This document shows positions 8,902-17,869 of a stretch of DNA of 64,000 nucleotides, piece by piece. Within the stretch, counting starts at the first letter, position 1; each line of letters starts with the position of its first letter. This stretch comes from Polycladidibacter hongkongensis (lineage in GTDB: Bacteria > Pseudomonadota > Alphaproteobacteria > Rhizobiales > Stappiaceae), in the NCBI RefSeq assembly GCF_001561995.1, contig NZ_LLWC01000010.1, positions 1 through 64,000 of the forward strand. The letters are read 5' to 3'. Below the pieces are notes generated by a model, which had not been told where the DNA came from, did no database searches, and saw nothing but the letters and a program-made list of their open reading frames with translations. A program made the translations under genes and the position numbers.

Positions 8902-10524
8902 ATGGTAAAGAGTGCTTTTATTGGCGGTGCATTAGCTTTTTCTTTGCTCAGCACATCAGCTCTTGCGGCCAATTTGCATCCGGAGACAGGGGAAAAATTG
9001 GCCGATGAGCAGGTGTTTACCTATCGCATTTTGGACGAGCATTCCTCGCTTGATCCGCAGATCGTGGAGGATGTGACAGGTTCAGAACTGATGCGGGATT
9101 TGTTCGAGGGGCTTTATAATCAGGATAATGACGGCAATCTGGAGCCGGGTGTGGCCACCCATCACGACTTAAGCGAGGACAAAACCGTCTATACCTTCCA
9201 CTTGCGTCCCGAGGCACGGTGGTCTGATGGCAAACCTGTCACGGCCCATGACTTTGTGTTTGCGTGGCAAAGGGCGGCAGATCCCAAAACAGCCTCACCC
9301 TATGCATGGTTTGTCGAGTTGATGTCGCTTAAAAACGCCAAGAAAATCGTTGCAGGTGACATGTCACCAAGTGATCTTGGCGTTAAAGCGCTGGATGACC
9401 ACCGCTTTGAAGTTACCCTTTCTGCGCCGCTTCCCTATTTCCCGCTGATGACGACCCATGCGACGACATTCCCGAGCCCCCAATGGGCCATTGAGGCCCA
9501 TGGCGATGCGTGGACCAAGCCGGAGAATATGGTTTCCAACGGTGCCTATGTGCTGGCCGAGCATGTTCCCAGCGAACGTTCTGTGCGCGTCCGTAACGCA
9601 AACTACTGGAATAATGAGGAGACAATCATCGAGAAAGTGGTGACGCTGGTCATTAATGACGAAAACGCGGCGTTGACGCGCTATCTTGCAGGCGAACTCG
9701 ATCGAACAGAAATTCCCTCGGGCCAATATCCTTCCTATAAGAAGTCACACCCAGAAGAAGCTGTGTCATTCCCGAGGCTCTGCAGCTATTACTATTGGTT
9801 CAATCACTCAGATAGTGGACCAGAGGCGTTTAATGACAAGCGTGTGCGCCAAGCATTATCCTTTGCGCTTGATCGCAACGTCATTACTGATCGCATCATG
9901 CAAGGCGGTCAATTCCCAGCTTACACATTCACTCCTGCGGTGACTGCAGGATTTGAAGTGCCTGAAGTGCCATTTGGACAGATGAGCCAAAAAGAGCGGG
10001 ATGCAAAGGCCAAGGATCTGTTGGCCGAGGCCGGTTATGGCGCGGAAAATCCGCTTGAGTTTACTATTGTTTACAATACCTCTGAAGGTCATAAGAAGAT
10101 CGCCATTGCCGCTTCACAGATGTGGAAGCAGAAGCTCGGGGCCAAGGTAACGCTGGAAAATCTTGAATGGAAAACGTTCCTAACGCGCAAACGCGCCCAG
10201 CAGTTTGACGTTTCCCGCAATGGTTGGTGTGGTGATTACAACGAGGCCTCCACTTTCCTCGATCTGATGCATAGCCAATCCAGCTACAATGATGGCAAAT
10301 ACGTCAATGAGGAGGTGGACAAGCTACTGAGTGAGGCCAAAACCGCTGAAAATCCGCAGGCTAACTACACCCGTATTGAAGAAATCATCGCGGATGAGAT
10401 GCCAATCATCCCGATTTATCACTACACGAATGTCTATATGTTGCGCGCCAATTTAAAAAATTGGCCGATCAACAATGCAGAGCAAAACTGGTATTCGCGT
10501 AATCTCTACAAGACCGCAGAATAA
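8902..10524 (+). CDS. oppA: Oligopeptide ABC transporter, periplasmic substrate-binding protein
   Basis: A 540-residue family-5 solute-binding protein that captures peptides in the periplasm for OppBCDF. The first 22 residues are a Sec signal peptide ending SALAA. The mature part has the OppA signature region, with YRILDEHSSLDPQIVEDVTG, LFEGLYNQDNDGNLEPGVA and LRPEARWSDGKPVTAHDFVF. There is no lipobox cysteine, as usual for Gram-negative periplasmic proteins. It is first in oppABCDF and is separated from oppB by 131 bases holding an attenuator-like hairpin, which would let the binding protein be made in excess of the permease. Confidence 0.95.
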   Translation: MVKSAFIGGALAFSLLSTSALAANLHPETGEKLADEQVFTYRILDEHSSLDPQIVEDVTGSELMRDLFEGLYNQDNDGNLEPGVATHHDLSEDKTVYTFHLRPEARWSDGKPVTAHDFVFAWQRAADPKTASPYAWFVELMSLKNAKKIVAGDMSPSDLGVKALDDHRFEVTLSAPLPYFPLMTTHATTFPSPQWAIEAHGDAWTKPENMVSNGAYVLAEHVPSERSVRVRNANYWNNEETIIEKVVTLVINDENAALTRYLAGELDRTEIPSGQYPSYKKSHPEEAVSFPRLCSYYYWFNHSDSGPEAFNDKRVRQALSFALDRNVITDRIMQGGQFPAYTFTPAVTAGFEVPEVPFGQMSQKERDAKAKDLLAEAGYGAENPLEFTIVYNTSEGHKKIAIAASQMWKQKLGAKVTLENLEWKTFLTRKRAQQFDVSRNGWCGDYNEASTFLDLMHSQSSYNDGKYVNEEVDKLLSEAKTAENPQANYTRIEEIIADEMPIIPIYHYTNVYMLRANLKNWPINNAEQNWYSRNLYKTAE

Positions 10525-10602
10525 CCATGCAAAACCTGTCACTCTGCCCGCTTTGCGGGTGGGGTGGCTGCTTTCCTAGACTCCCCTTTCGCTTTGGCTC
10601 AA

Positions 10603-10629
10603 ATGCCAGCGTTGGCGTGGCTTTTTTTT
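10603..10629 (+). terminator. oppA: Intra-operon terminator/attenuator between oppA and oppB
   Basis: GCCA at 10605-10608 can pair with TGGC at 10613-10616 or 10618-10621, followed by eight T (10622-10629). A second hairpin, CCCGC-TTT-GCGGG, lies at 10548-10560. Partial termination here would give more oppA than oppBCDF mRNA, a common arrangement for ABC importers. Confidence 0.6.
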
Positions 10630-10655
10630 GATCTTGTCAGGTTTGGACAGTTTGC

Positions 10656-11579
10656 ATGCTCTTTTACATTATAAGGCGCCTCGCGATCGCCTTGCCGACG
10701 TTGACGCTGCTTATCGTGTTTTCCTTTTTACTGATGCACATGGCGCCGGGCGGGCCGTTTACGGCGGAGCGCGAATTGCCGCCACAGGTGCTGGCCAATA
10801 TCGAGGCGAAGTACGGCCTTGATCAGCCGATATATATGCAAATGCTGGAATACATATATGGGCTTGTGGCGCATTTTGATTTCGGTCCGTCGTTTCAATA
10901 CAAAGACCGCGCAGTCAACGAGATTATTGCCACAGGATTTCCGGTGACGCTGACTTACGGGACGCTGTCCTTTATTGTCGCGGTGCTGTTGGGCGGGCTG
11001 CTTGGCATCACCGCTGCGATCCACCGAAACAGCTGGCTTGACTACTTTGCTGTTGGCCTTTCGATCGGGGCGCAGGTCCTGCCAAATTTTGTCATGGGTC
11101 CAATTCTGGTGCTGATTTTTGTTTTGTGGCTCAACCTGTTGCCCGGCGGTGGCTGGAACGGGGGGCAGTGGCAAAATCTGGTGCTGCCGGTCATTGCACT
11201 ATCGACAAGTTATATGGCGTCGATCACCCGCCTCACCCGTTCTTCCATGCTAGAGGTGCTGCACTCCGATTTTATCCGCACAGCGCGCGCCAAAGGCCTG
11301 CCTAAACGGGTGATAATCTTTAAGCACGCGCTCAAACCCGCCCTATTGCCATTATTTTCCTATTTGGGACCGATCTTTGTGTCCATGATTACCGGCTCGG
11401 TGGTGATCGATTACTACTTCAGCACCGGTGGTATTGGCATCGCCTTTGTGAACTCCGCGCTAAATCGCGACTACGCGGTGATGATGGGCGTCACGATCTT
11501 GATGGGTGGATTGACCATCCTGTTTAACCTGCTGGTTGATCTTGCTTATGCATGGATTGACCCAAAGATCCGATATTAG
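10656..11579 (+). CDS. oppB: Oligopeptide ABC transporter permease OppB
   Basis: A 307-residue inner-membrane permease with six predicted helices. It begins MLFYIIRRLAIALPTLTLL like OppB/DppB proteins and has the GPFTAERELPP loop after helix one. The EAA loop that contacts the ATPases is seen near DFIRTARAKGLPKRVIIFKH. It pairs with OppC to form the pore. It ends ten bases before oppC, with an AGGAGGG ribosome site between. Confidence 0.95.
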   Translation: MLFYIIRRLAIALPTLTLLIVFSFLLMHMAPGGPFTAERELPPQVLANIEAKYGLDQPIYMQMLEYIYGLVAHFDFGPSFQYKDRAVNEIIATGFPVTLTYGTLSFIVAVLLGGLLGITAAIHRNSWLDYFAVGLSIGAQVLPNFVMGPILVLIFVLWLNLLPGGGWNGGQWQNLVLPVIALSTSYMASITRLTRSSMLEVLHSDFIRTARAKGLPKRVIIFKHALKPALLPLFSYLGPIFVSMITGSVVIDYYFSTGGIGIAFVNSALNRDYAVMMGVTILMGGLTILFNLLVDLAYAWIDPKIRY

Positions 11580-11588
11580 GAGGGCGGG

Positions 11589-12536
11589 ATGTCAGTTCAT
11601 CTTGATAGATCAAAGATTACAGAAGATCCCGGCCATCATACCGCCGCCGGGCGGGCGGCGGAGGCTGTGGCCGGGCGTTCGCTCTACGCTGATGCGCGCG
11701 CGCGGTTTTTTGCCAACAAGGCGGCGATGGTTTCCGTGATTGTACTCCTTGCAGTGCTTGCCTTTGCGTTGTTTGGCAGTGTATTGGCCGTTTGGGACAA
11801 CGAGACAATCGATTGGGATTTGATCGGCGTAACCGCAGAGCATGGCGCGCCGTCACTGGCTAACGGGCATTATTTCGGTGTTGATGAATTGGGGCGGGAT
11901 TTGTTTGCCCGTACCGTGCAAGGGACCACAGTGTCACTCATGGTCGGCGTGGTTGGCGCGGCGATTGCCGTTATCGTCGGCACCATTTACGGGGCGATCT
12001 CCGGCTATGCGGGGGGGCGGATCGACAATCTGTTGATGCGCATCGTCGATATCCTGCAAGCTATTCCCTATATGTTTGTATTGATCCTGCTGCTGGTTGT
12101 GTTTGGACGTTCCATCGCCATGCTGTTTGTGGGCATCGGGCTGATATCATGGTTGGATATGGCGCGTATCGTGCGCGGGCAAACATTATCTTTAAAGAAC
12201 AAAGAGTTTATCGAGGCTGCCAAGACAACCGGCGTGCCGGGGCTAATTATCGTTTTTCGCCACATCGTCCCAAACTTAATCGGCATAACAATGGTTTACG
12301 CAACTTTGTTAATTCCGAATATGATCTTGGCGGAGAGCTTTATATCCTTCTTGGGTCTGGGTGTGCAGGAGCCCAACACCAGTTGGGGGGCGCTCATCAG
12401 TGAGGGTGCTTCGACTTTGCAATACGGAATGTATTGGCAGCTTGGTTTCCCGCTGTTTTTCTTTGTGGTGACGCTGTTCAGCTTCTTTTTTATCGGCGAT
12501 GGTCTGCGCGATGCGCTGGACCCGAAAGAACGTTAG
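11589..12536 (+). CDS. oppC: Oligopeptide ABC transporter permease OppC
   Basis: A 315-residue permease partner of OppB. A long hydrophilic N-terminus (about 45 residues) precedes the first helix, as is usual for OppC. The conserved periplasmic motif FGVDELGRDLFARTVQG follows, and the EAA loop reads EFIEAAKTTGVPGLIIVFRH. It ends DGLRDALDPKER, the standard OppC/DppC tail. The gene lies nine bases before oppD with an AGGAGAG ribosome site, so the genes form one operon. Confidence 0.95.
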   Translation: MSVHLDRSKITEDPGHHTAAGRAAEAVAGRSLYADARARFFANKAAMVSVIVLLAVLAFALFGSVLAVWDNETIDWDLIGVTAEHGAPSLANGHYFGVDELGRDLFARTVQGTTVSLMVGVVGAAIAVIVGTIYGAISGYAGGRIDNLLMRIVDILQAIPYMFVLILLLVVFGRSIAMLFVGIGLISWLDMARIVRGQTLSLKNKEFIEAAKTTGVPGLIIVFRHIVPNLIGITMVYATLLIPNMILAESFISFLGLGVQEPNTSWGALISEGASTLQYGMYWQLGFPLFFFVVTLFSFFFIGDGLRDALDPKER

Positions 12537-12545
12537 GAGAGACGC

Positions 12546-13373
12546 ATGAGCTTGTTGCAAGTCTCTAATCTTGCCGTGCATTACGACCTGCCAGATGGGC
12601 GCGTACATGCGGTGAAAGACCTGTCCTTTGTGCTAAGCGAAGGTGAAACACTGGCGATCGTTGGCGAAAGCGGCTCCGGTAAAAGCCAAAGTGCCTTTGC
12701 CATAATGGGCCTTTTGCCGGAAAACGCCAAGGTGAGCGGCACCGTGACCTATGAGGGGCACGAGCTGTTGGGCATGAAGGAAGAGCAGATAGCGCGGTTG
12801 CGATCGCGCGAGATTGCCATGATTTTCCAAGATCCCATGACCAGCCTTAACCCTTATTTGCGCATAGGAACGCAAATGGCGGAGGTGCTGCACTATCACC
12901 CGCCGCAGGGCAAGCGGTTGTCGCGCCGACAGATCCGCGATCAGGTGATCGCCATGCTGGAAGCCGTGCATATCAAGGATGCGGCACAGCGGTTCAACCA
13001 CTATCCCCACCAGTTTTCCGGAGGGATGCGCCAACGGGTGATGATTGCCATGGCGTTGCTGTGCCGGCCCAAGCTGCTGATCGCTGATGAACCCACCACG
13101 GCGTTAGATGTAACCGTTCAGGCCCGCATTATGGATTTGCTACTGGAACTGCAACAAAACATGGGCATGGCGGTGGTGTTTATTACTCACAATCTTGGCG
13201 TGGTGGCTGGTAGCTGCGCCCGTACCTTGGTGATGCGCCATGGCGAAATGGTGGAGACCGCGGCGACTGAGCAGCTGTTTGCCAAACCACAGCACCCCTA
13301 TACGCAAAAGCTTCTTGCCGCGGTGCCGCGGCTTGACCAGTCGGCCATTCGGCTTGAGGAGGTGTCGTCATGA
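12546..13373 (+). CDS. oppD: Oligopeptide ABC transporter ATP-binding protein OppD
   Basis: A 275-residue cytoplasmic ATPase. Walker A is GESGSGKS (about residues 40-47), the Q-loop region is [10 protein letters not shown], the signature is FSGGMRQR, Walker B is [12 protein letters not shown] and the H-switch is FITHN. It ends soon after [17 protein letters not shown] and so lacks the longer cysteine-rich extension found in many OppD/DppD proteins, which are about 320 residues or more. Its TGA overlaps the oppF ATG by four bases (ATGA), indicating translational coupling. Confidence 0.94.
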   Translation: MSLLQVSNLAVHYDLPDGRVHAVKDLSFVLSEGETLAIVGESGSGKSQSAFAIMGLLPENAKVSGTVTYEGHELLGMKEEQIARLRSREIAMIFQDPMTSLNPYLRIGTQMAEVLHYHPPQGKRLSRRQIRDQVIAMLEAVHIKDAAQRFNHYPHQFSGGMRQRVMIAMALLCRPKLLIADEPTTALDVTVQARIMDLLLELQQNMGMAVVFITHNLGVVAGSCARTLVMRHGEMVETAATEQLFAKPQHPYTQKLLAAVPRLDQSAIRLEEVSS

Positions 13374-14230
13374 GCACACCATTGCTTGAACTGCGCGATA
13401 TTGAGGTGCGCTTTCGTCATAGTGTCGCCGGTGCGGCGCCATGGGCGCCCGCGGCCGTGCTCAAGGCCGTTGACGGGATTTCGCTACAGCTTGGCGCTGG
13501 TGAAACCCTTGGGATTGTAGGGGAAAGTGGCTCTGGCAAGTCAACCCTGTTGCGGGCGGTGACGCGCATGCAACCGCTGCACAGCGGGCAGGTGTTTTGG
13601 CAGGGACGCGATATCCACCTCCTGTCGCCCCGCGATATGCAAAAGCTGCGCGCCAAAATGCAAATGGTGTTTCAAGATCCCCTTGCCTCACTCAATCCAC
13701 GGCTCACCGCTGGCCAGATCATCGCAGAACCTGCCCGGACGCATTGGCCGCGCGGGCGGCGCGGGGATATCCGCCGCAAGGTGGCGGAGCTGCTGGAGCG
13801 GGTCGGGTTGTCGGCCACGATGATCAACCGATATCCCCACGAGTTTTCCGGGGGGCAATGCCAGCGCATTGGCATCGCAAGGGCGCTGATCAGCGAGCCG
13901 GATTTGTTGCTCTGCGATGAACCGGTGTCCGCACTGGATGTTTCGGTGCAGGCGCAAGTGGTTAACTTGCTGATGGACCTGCAGAAAGAACGGGGCATTG
14001 CCATGTTGTTCGTGGCGCATGATTTGGCAGTGGTTCGCCATATCAGCCAGCGTATACTTGTCATGAACCACGGGAAAATGGTGGAGTGTGGCAGCAGCGC
14101 GCAAGTGATCGACACGCCGCAACATGCTTACACCAAAGAGTTGATTGCCTCGGTGCCGATTCCCGATCCGGTTGCAGAAAAAGCGCGGCTGGCAGCACAT
14201 CGTAAGCTGGCAGCACACAATGCCGCCTAA
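13370..14230 (+). CDS. oppF: Oligopeptide ABC transporter ATP-binding protein OppF
   Basis: A 286-residue second ATPase of the peptide importer. It shows Walker [11 protein letters not shown]-loop FQDPLASLNPRL, signature FSGGQCQR, Walker B LLLCDEPVSALD and H-switch FVAHD. Like OppD it is a short form that ends shortly after PQHAYTKELIASVPIPDP. It is the last gene of the operon and is convergent with the BKACE gene across 73 bases that hold two hairpins. Confidence 0.94.
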   Translation: MSTPLLELRDIEVRFRHSVAGAAPWAPAAVLKAVDGISLQLGAGETLGIVGESGSGKSTLLRAVTRMQPLHSGQVFWQGRDIHLLSPRDMQKLRAKMQMVFQDPLASLNPRLTAGQIIAEPARTHWPRGRRGDIRRKVAELLERVGLSATMINRYPHEFSGGQCQRIGIARALISEPDLLLCDEPVSALDVSVQAQVVNLLMDLQKERGIAMLFVAHDLAVVRHISQRILVMNHGKMVECGSSAQVIDTPQHAYTKELIASVPIPDPVAEKARLAAHRKLAAHNAA

Positions 14231-14249
14231 GCCTTTAATGGAAAATACT

Positions 14250-14295
14250 GGTGGCCGCCGAAAATGGTGGCCACCTAGCTTCGCGCCGGGAAGCT
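14250..14295. terminator. Paired hairpins between oppF and the BKACE gene
   Basis: GGTGGCC (14250-14256) pairs with GGCCACC (14269-14275), and AGCTTC (14277-14282) pairs with GAAGCT (14290-14295). Both lie between convergent genes. Neither has a strong T-run, so the efficiency is uncertain. Confidence 0.5.
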
Positions 14296-14303
14296 GAAAC
14301 TCG

Positions 14304-15140
14304 TTACACCGGTTTGCCAAGTATGGTGAGGACTTGTTCGGCGCTATAGGCAGCGCTGAAACCCATGGTGCGGCGCAGCTGGGCAACCTCGGCTATGCGC
14401 TGGGCATTATCGCGCGCGCGTTCGCCATCGCCGTTCCACAGGCTGTTTTCAAAGCCTATGCGCCCATGTCCGCCAACAGCCATCGTGGCGGCGATACTTG
14501 CCGTCTCCATCGTGCCGAAAGCGCAGGTCATGAATGCAGGCGCATCGGCCTGAACACTGCGCTGATGCAAAAAGCCCACCAGATCAGCTGGGTCACTTTG
14601 TTGATCCTTGGCATAGCGCCCCAGCACATAAAGATGGGAGCCATAGTTGGCGGGCAGTTGGCCGGTCGCCTGCAAGTGTTGCAGGCGGGCGAAGTCTTCA
14701 GGGGCATAAAGGATATGCTGCAAGGCAATACCCGCCTCCTTGGCGAAGGCATAAAAGCGCTTGCCGACGTCCGCATCACCGCCTTCTGGCAGCATTTCAC
14801 GCAGGGCGACAGACACAGCGCGCGGCATAACAGCTTGCACCAATTCCGCTTGCTGCTGCGGGGTATAGCGGCCCACGGCCTCGGTGGTGATCTGCACTAC
14901 CAAGTCTTTTTGCTGCTGCGAAAGCTCTTGTAAAAGCTCGCCATAAAGTCCGGCATCCAACACATGTTCGCCATTTGCGTCGCGCACGTGGGCGTGCAGC
15001 GCATCCGCTCCTGCTGCTCGCACCTGCGCGGCGCATTCGACAGTCTCGGCAATGCTAACCGGCAGCGCGGCGTGATCCGCCTTGCCCCGACGAGCGCCGT
15101 TGGGGGCACTCATGAGAATGCGCGGTAAACTCTCAGACAT
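14304..15140 (-). CDS. Beta-keto acid cleavage enzyme (BKACE, DUF849)
   Basis: A 278-residue TIM-barrel enzyme of the BKACE family, which uses acetyl-CoA to cleave a beta-keto acid into acetoacetate and a new acyl-CoA. The zinc-binding HAHVRD motif (His49, His51) and a late acidic residue in GHGRIGFENSLWN match the family. The N-terminus (ILMSAPNGARRGKADHAALP) is also typical. Its start overlaps the stop of the aminotransferase upstream by eight bases, so the two are translationally coupled. The natural substrate within this broad family cannot be read from sequence; the transaminase partner suggests a beta-keto acid formed from a beta-amino acid. Confidence 0.88.
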   Translation of the reverse strand: MSESLPRILMSAPNGARRGKADHAALPVSIAETVECAAQVRAAGADALHAHVRDANGEHVLDAGLYGELLQELSQQQKDLVVQITTEAVGRYTPQQQAELVQAVMPRAVSVALREMLPEGGDADVGKRFYAFAKEAGIALQHILYAPEDFARLQHLQATGQLPANYGSHLYVLGRYAKDQQSDPADLVGFLHQRSVQADAPAFMTCAFGTMETASIAATMAVGGHGRIGFENSLWNGDGERARDNAQRIAEVAQLRRTMGFSAAYSAEQVLTILGKPV

Positions 15141-16479
15141 CGGTGTTAATCCCCGCTTGTTGCAAGGCAGCGATGAGCGCCATGTCGAGCTTGTCTACGA
15201 TCTCTGTTACTTGCTCCTCTTCGATGATAAAAGGTGGTGCAAGCAGCACGTGATCGCCGTGCTTGCCATCAAGCGTTCCGCCCATGGGGTAGCACATCAG
15301 CCCCGCCGCCATGGCCTGCTTTTTCACAAGTGCATTGAGTTTTAGCGCAGGGTTAAATGGCTTTTTGCAGCTGCGATCCTCAACCAATTCAAGGCCAATA
15401 AACAGACCGCGCCCGCGGATGTCGCCGACAAATGGATGTTGGCCAAATCGTTTATCCAACGCACTGCGCAGCTTTTCACCCATGATACTTATATGTTGCA
15501 AGCGTTCCGGTGTGCTGATTTGTTGCAGGACGGCAAGTGCGGCTGCGGCGGCTGTCGGATGCCCGATATAGGTATGACCGTGCTGAAAGAAGCCGCTGCC
15601 GTTCTTGATAGTCTCGTAGATTTTACCCGATGCCAACATAGCTCCAATTGGCTGGTAACCGGCACCTAGACCTTTGGCAATGCAAAGAATATCCGGTGAG
15701 ATTCCATCGGCCTCGCATGCGAAAAGGTGGCCGGTGCGGCCCATGCCGCACATGACTTCATCAAGAATAAGCAGCACGCCGTACTTATTGCAGATCTCGC
15801 GGATTCTTTTGTAGTAGCCAGCTTCAGCAGGAACGGCACCCATAGTTGCGCCGACGACGGGCTCAGCGATGAAGGCGGCCACATTTTCAGCGCCAAGGCG
15901 CAGGATTTCGTCCTCCAATGACTGTGCCGCGCGCAAGGCGTAGGCCTCGATGCTTTCCTCTTCGCGTTGATGGCGGTAGGCGTAGCACGGTTCGATGTGT
16001 GACATCTCGATGAGCAACGGCTCGAATGGTTCCCGGCGCCACATGTTCCCGCCAGCGGAGAGCGCGCCAAGGGTGTTGCCATGGTAGCTTTGTAGGCGGG
16101 CTATAATGTGCTTGCGGCTGGGCTCGCCTCGCTCCACATGATACTGGCGGGCAAGTTTTAGTGCGGCTTCCGTGGCTTCGCTGCCACCAGAGACAAGGTA
16201 TACACGCTCCAGACCTTCCGGAGCCTTTTCGATTAGCGCGGCGGCAAGATCTTCTGCGGGCTGGGAGGTAAAGAAGCCGGTATGAGCGAAAGCGATCGCA
16301 TTCATTTGCGTTTGCATGGCAGTCAGCACCGCCTCGTTTGAATGCCCAAGGCAGGATACGGCGGCGCCGCCACAGGCATCTAGGTAGCGTTTGCCTTCGC
16401 TATCGATGATGTAGCAGCCCTCACCTTTAACGGCGGTTGGGAGGTTGGCTGCGCAGTGGCGGGGAAATACGTTGCTCAT
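15133..16479 (-). CDS. Class III (PLP) aminotransferase, coupled to BKACE
   Basis: A protein of about 448 residues of the omega-aminotransferase/AGAT subgroup. It has GCYIIDSEGKRYLDACGGAA near the start, YLVSGGSEATEAALKLARQY for cofactor phosphate, LILDEVMCGMGRTG with the PLP-binding Asp, and LCIAKGLGAGYQPIGAMLA with the Schiff-base Lys. The ATG at 16479 (MSNVFPRH) gives a family-like start, although its ribosome site is weak; in-frame ATGs at 16533 and 16551 are alternatives. It would move an amino group from an omega- or beta-amino compound to a keto acceptor. Overlap with the BKACE start implies that the keto product is handed on. Confidence 0.88.
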   Translation of the reverse strand: MSNVFPRHCAANLPTAVKGEGCYIIDSEGKRYLDACGGAAVSCLGHSNEAVLTAMQTQMNAIAFAHTGFFTSQPAEDLAAALIEKAPEGLERVYLVSGGSEATEAALKLARQYHVERGEPSRKHIIARLQSYHGNTLGALSAGGNMWRREPFEPLLIEMSHIEPCYAYRHQREEESIEAYALRAAQSLEDEILRLGAENVAAFIAEPVVGATMGAVPAEAGYYKRIREICNKYGVLLILDEVMCGMGRTGHLFACEADGISPDILCIAKGLGAGYQPIGAMLASGKIYETIKNGSGFFQHGHTYIGHPTAAAAALAVLQQISTPERLQHISIMGEKLRSALDKRFGQHPFVGDIRGRGLFIGLELVEDRSCKKPFNPALKLNALVKKQAMAAGLMCYPMGGTLDGKHGDHVLLAPPFIIEEEQVTEIVDKLDMALIAALQQAGINTDV

Positions 16480-16807
16480 CGGCTTGATCCGAACTGGTTT
16501 GTAAGGTAGTTGGCGCGACCTTTCGTCGCCCATCTTTGATGCTCTAGCCATATTCTTGGCAAAAGAACAGATGATATTTCATAGGTTCTAGCTTTTTCTA
16601 GTGCTAAAGTAGGGCACGCTCACTTGCCGGGAACCGCAGTTTATCAACGGGATTGGCAGGGGCACTGGCTTGCTCTGTCAGCTTGCATTGCCCATTATAG
16701 ATTTGTAGTTTTTTCGCTTTCAAAGCGAAGGCTGCGACTCTTTTTCGCTGGTAATGCATACAGTGTTCCAGCCGATGCAAATACTCATAAAAACGGATGG
16801 TTGTGGC
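16480..16807. promoter_or_regulatory. Divergent aminotransferase-aroQ region with a 17-bp inverted repeat
   Basis: The 328-bp gap between divergent genes contains TTCGCTTT-C-AAAGCGAA (16713-16729), a perfect inverted repeat of eight bases about 80 bases upstream of aroQ. It looks like a dimeric operator. No gene or RNA is recognised in the rest. Confidence 0.4.
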
Positions 16808-17254
16808 ATGAGCAAAAAGATCCTGATTTTGAATGGACCAAACCTCAATTTGCTAGGCATGCGCCAGCCGGAGGTTTACGGTGACACCTCGCTTGCCGAA
16901 CTGGACGAGCATTGCCGTGTGCATGGGGCTACACTGGGCTTTGAGGTGGATTGCCGCCAGTCTAATTGCGAGGGAACGCTGATTGACTGGCTGCACGAGA
17001 TGCGCGGCACGAAAAACGGCATTGTGTTAAATGCTGGCGCCTACTCGCATACTTCCGTGGCGATCATGGATGCCATTGCCTCGGTTGAGCGTCCCCTTAT
17101 CGAGGTGCACCTTTCCAATATCCATGCGCGGGAGCGGTTTCGGCACCATTCCTACATTTCCAAGGTAGCAACAGGCACGATCTGCGGGCTGGGCACCACA
17201 GGCTATATGCTCGCGATTGATGCGCTTGCGGATATTCTGGACCAAGAAGGGTAA
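16808..17254 (+). CDS. aroQ: Type II 3-dehydroquinate dehydratase
   Basis: A 148-residue enzyme of the shikimate pathway that dehydrates 3-dehydroquinate to 3-dehydroshikimate. The start MSKKILILNGPNLNLLG is diagnostic. Catalytic and substrate residues are visible as Tyr24 (PEVYG), Asn75 and His81 (NAGAYSHTS), His101 (EVHLSNIHARE) and Arg112. The 16808 start is chosen because the family begins here; an upstream in-frame ATG at 16754 would add 18 unrelated residues. In many alphaproteobacteria accB-accC follows aroQ; here the next gene is arfB on the other strand. Confidence 0.96.
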   Translation: MSKKILILNGPNLNLLGMRQPEVYGDTSLAELDEHCRVHGATLGFEVDCRQSNCEGTLIDWLHEMRGTKNGIVLNAGAYSHTSVAIMDAIASVERPLIEVHLSNIHARERFRHHSYISKVATGTICGLGTTGYMLAIDALADILDQEG

Positions 17255-17266
17255 GACAGGCTCAGG

Positions 17267-17701
17267 CTAATCGAAGCTGCGCTGTGCGCGCAGCTTCTTG
17301 TTTTGTCCGTGCTTTTTCTTGGTATCTAAGCGGCGGCGCTGCGATGCCTTAGTTGGTTTTGTTGCTCGGCGGGTTTTGGGCACGAAAAGCGCCTCGCGCA
17401 GCATAGCAAGCAGCCGTTCCAGTGCGTCTTGCCGATTGCGCTCTTGGGTGCGAAAGCGATCTGCGAACAGGACCACCTCGCCGCCTTTGGTGAGGCGGGA
17501 GCCTGCGATCTTCACCAGTTTGGTTTTGGCGTGTTCCGGTAGGCTGGTATTTCGTTCCAAGGCGAAGCGTAGTTGCACTGCACTTGATACCTTATTGACA
17601 TTCTGGCCACCCGGGCCCGTGGCGCGCACGAAATCTTCGCGCAAATCCTCTTTTGGCAGGTACACAGCGCCTTGCACGTGAATGTGTTTTGGTAATTCCA
17701 T
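17267..17701 (-). CDS. arfB: Alternative ribosome-rescue factor ArfB (YaeJ-type peptidyl-tRNA hydrolase)
   Basis: A 144-residue release-factor-like protein that frees stalled ribosomes by hydrolysing peptidyl-tRNA. The GGQ motif is at residues 31-33 (ATGPGGQNVNKVSSAVQLRF), and the C-terminal ~30 residues are a strongly basic tail (RRATKPTKASQRRRLDTKKK) that inserts in the empty mRNA channel. The length matches the family. It is convergent with aroQ and divergent from mazG. Confidence 0.95.
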   Translation of the reverse strand: MELPKHIHVQGAVYLPKEDLREDFVRATGPGGQNVNKVSSAVQLRFALERNTSLPEHAKTKLVKIAGSRLTKGGEVVLFADRFRTQERNRQDALERLLAMLREALFVPKTRRATKPTKASQRRRLDTKKKHGQNKKLRAQRSFD

Positions 17702-17869
17702 TGCCCGCCTCCCTGACTAACCTGCATAATGAAAATGATGGATTGGCGCTTGCAGCAGAGTGCTGACACCCTTAAGAAACACGAGACATTTAAAAGCACG
17801 GGCACCTTCACAACGCAAGGGTTTGCTTGAGATTTTTCGCTGTTCCCGACATTCACCTGAGAGACACGC

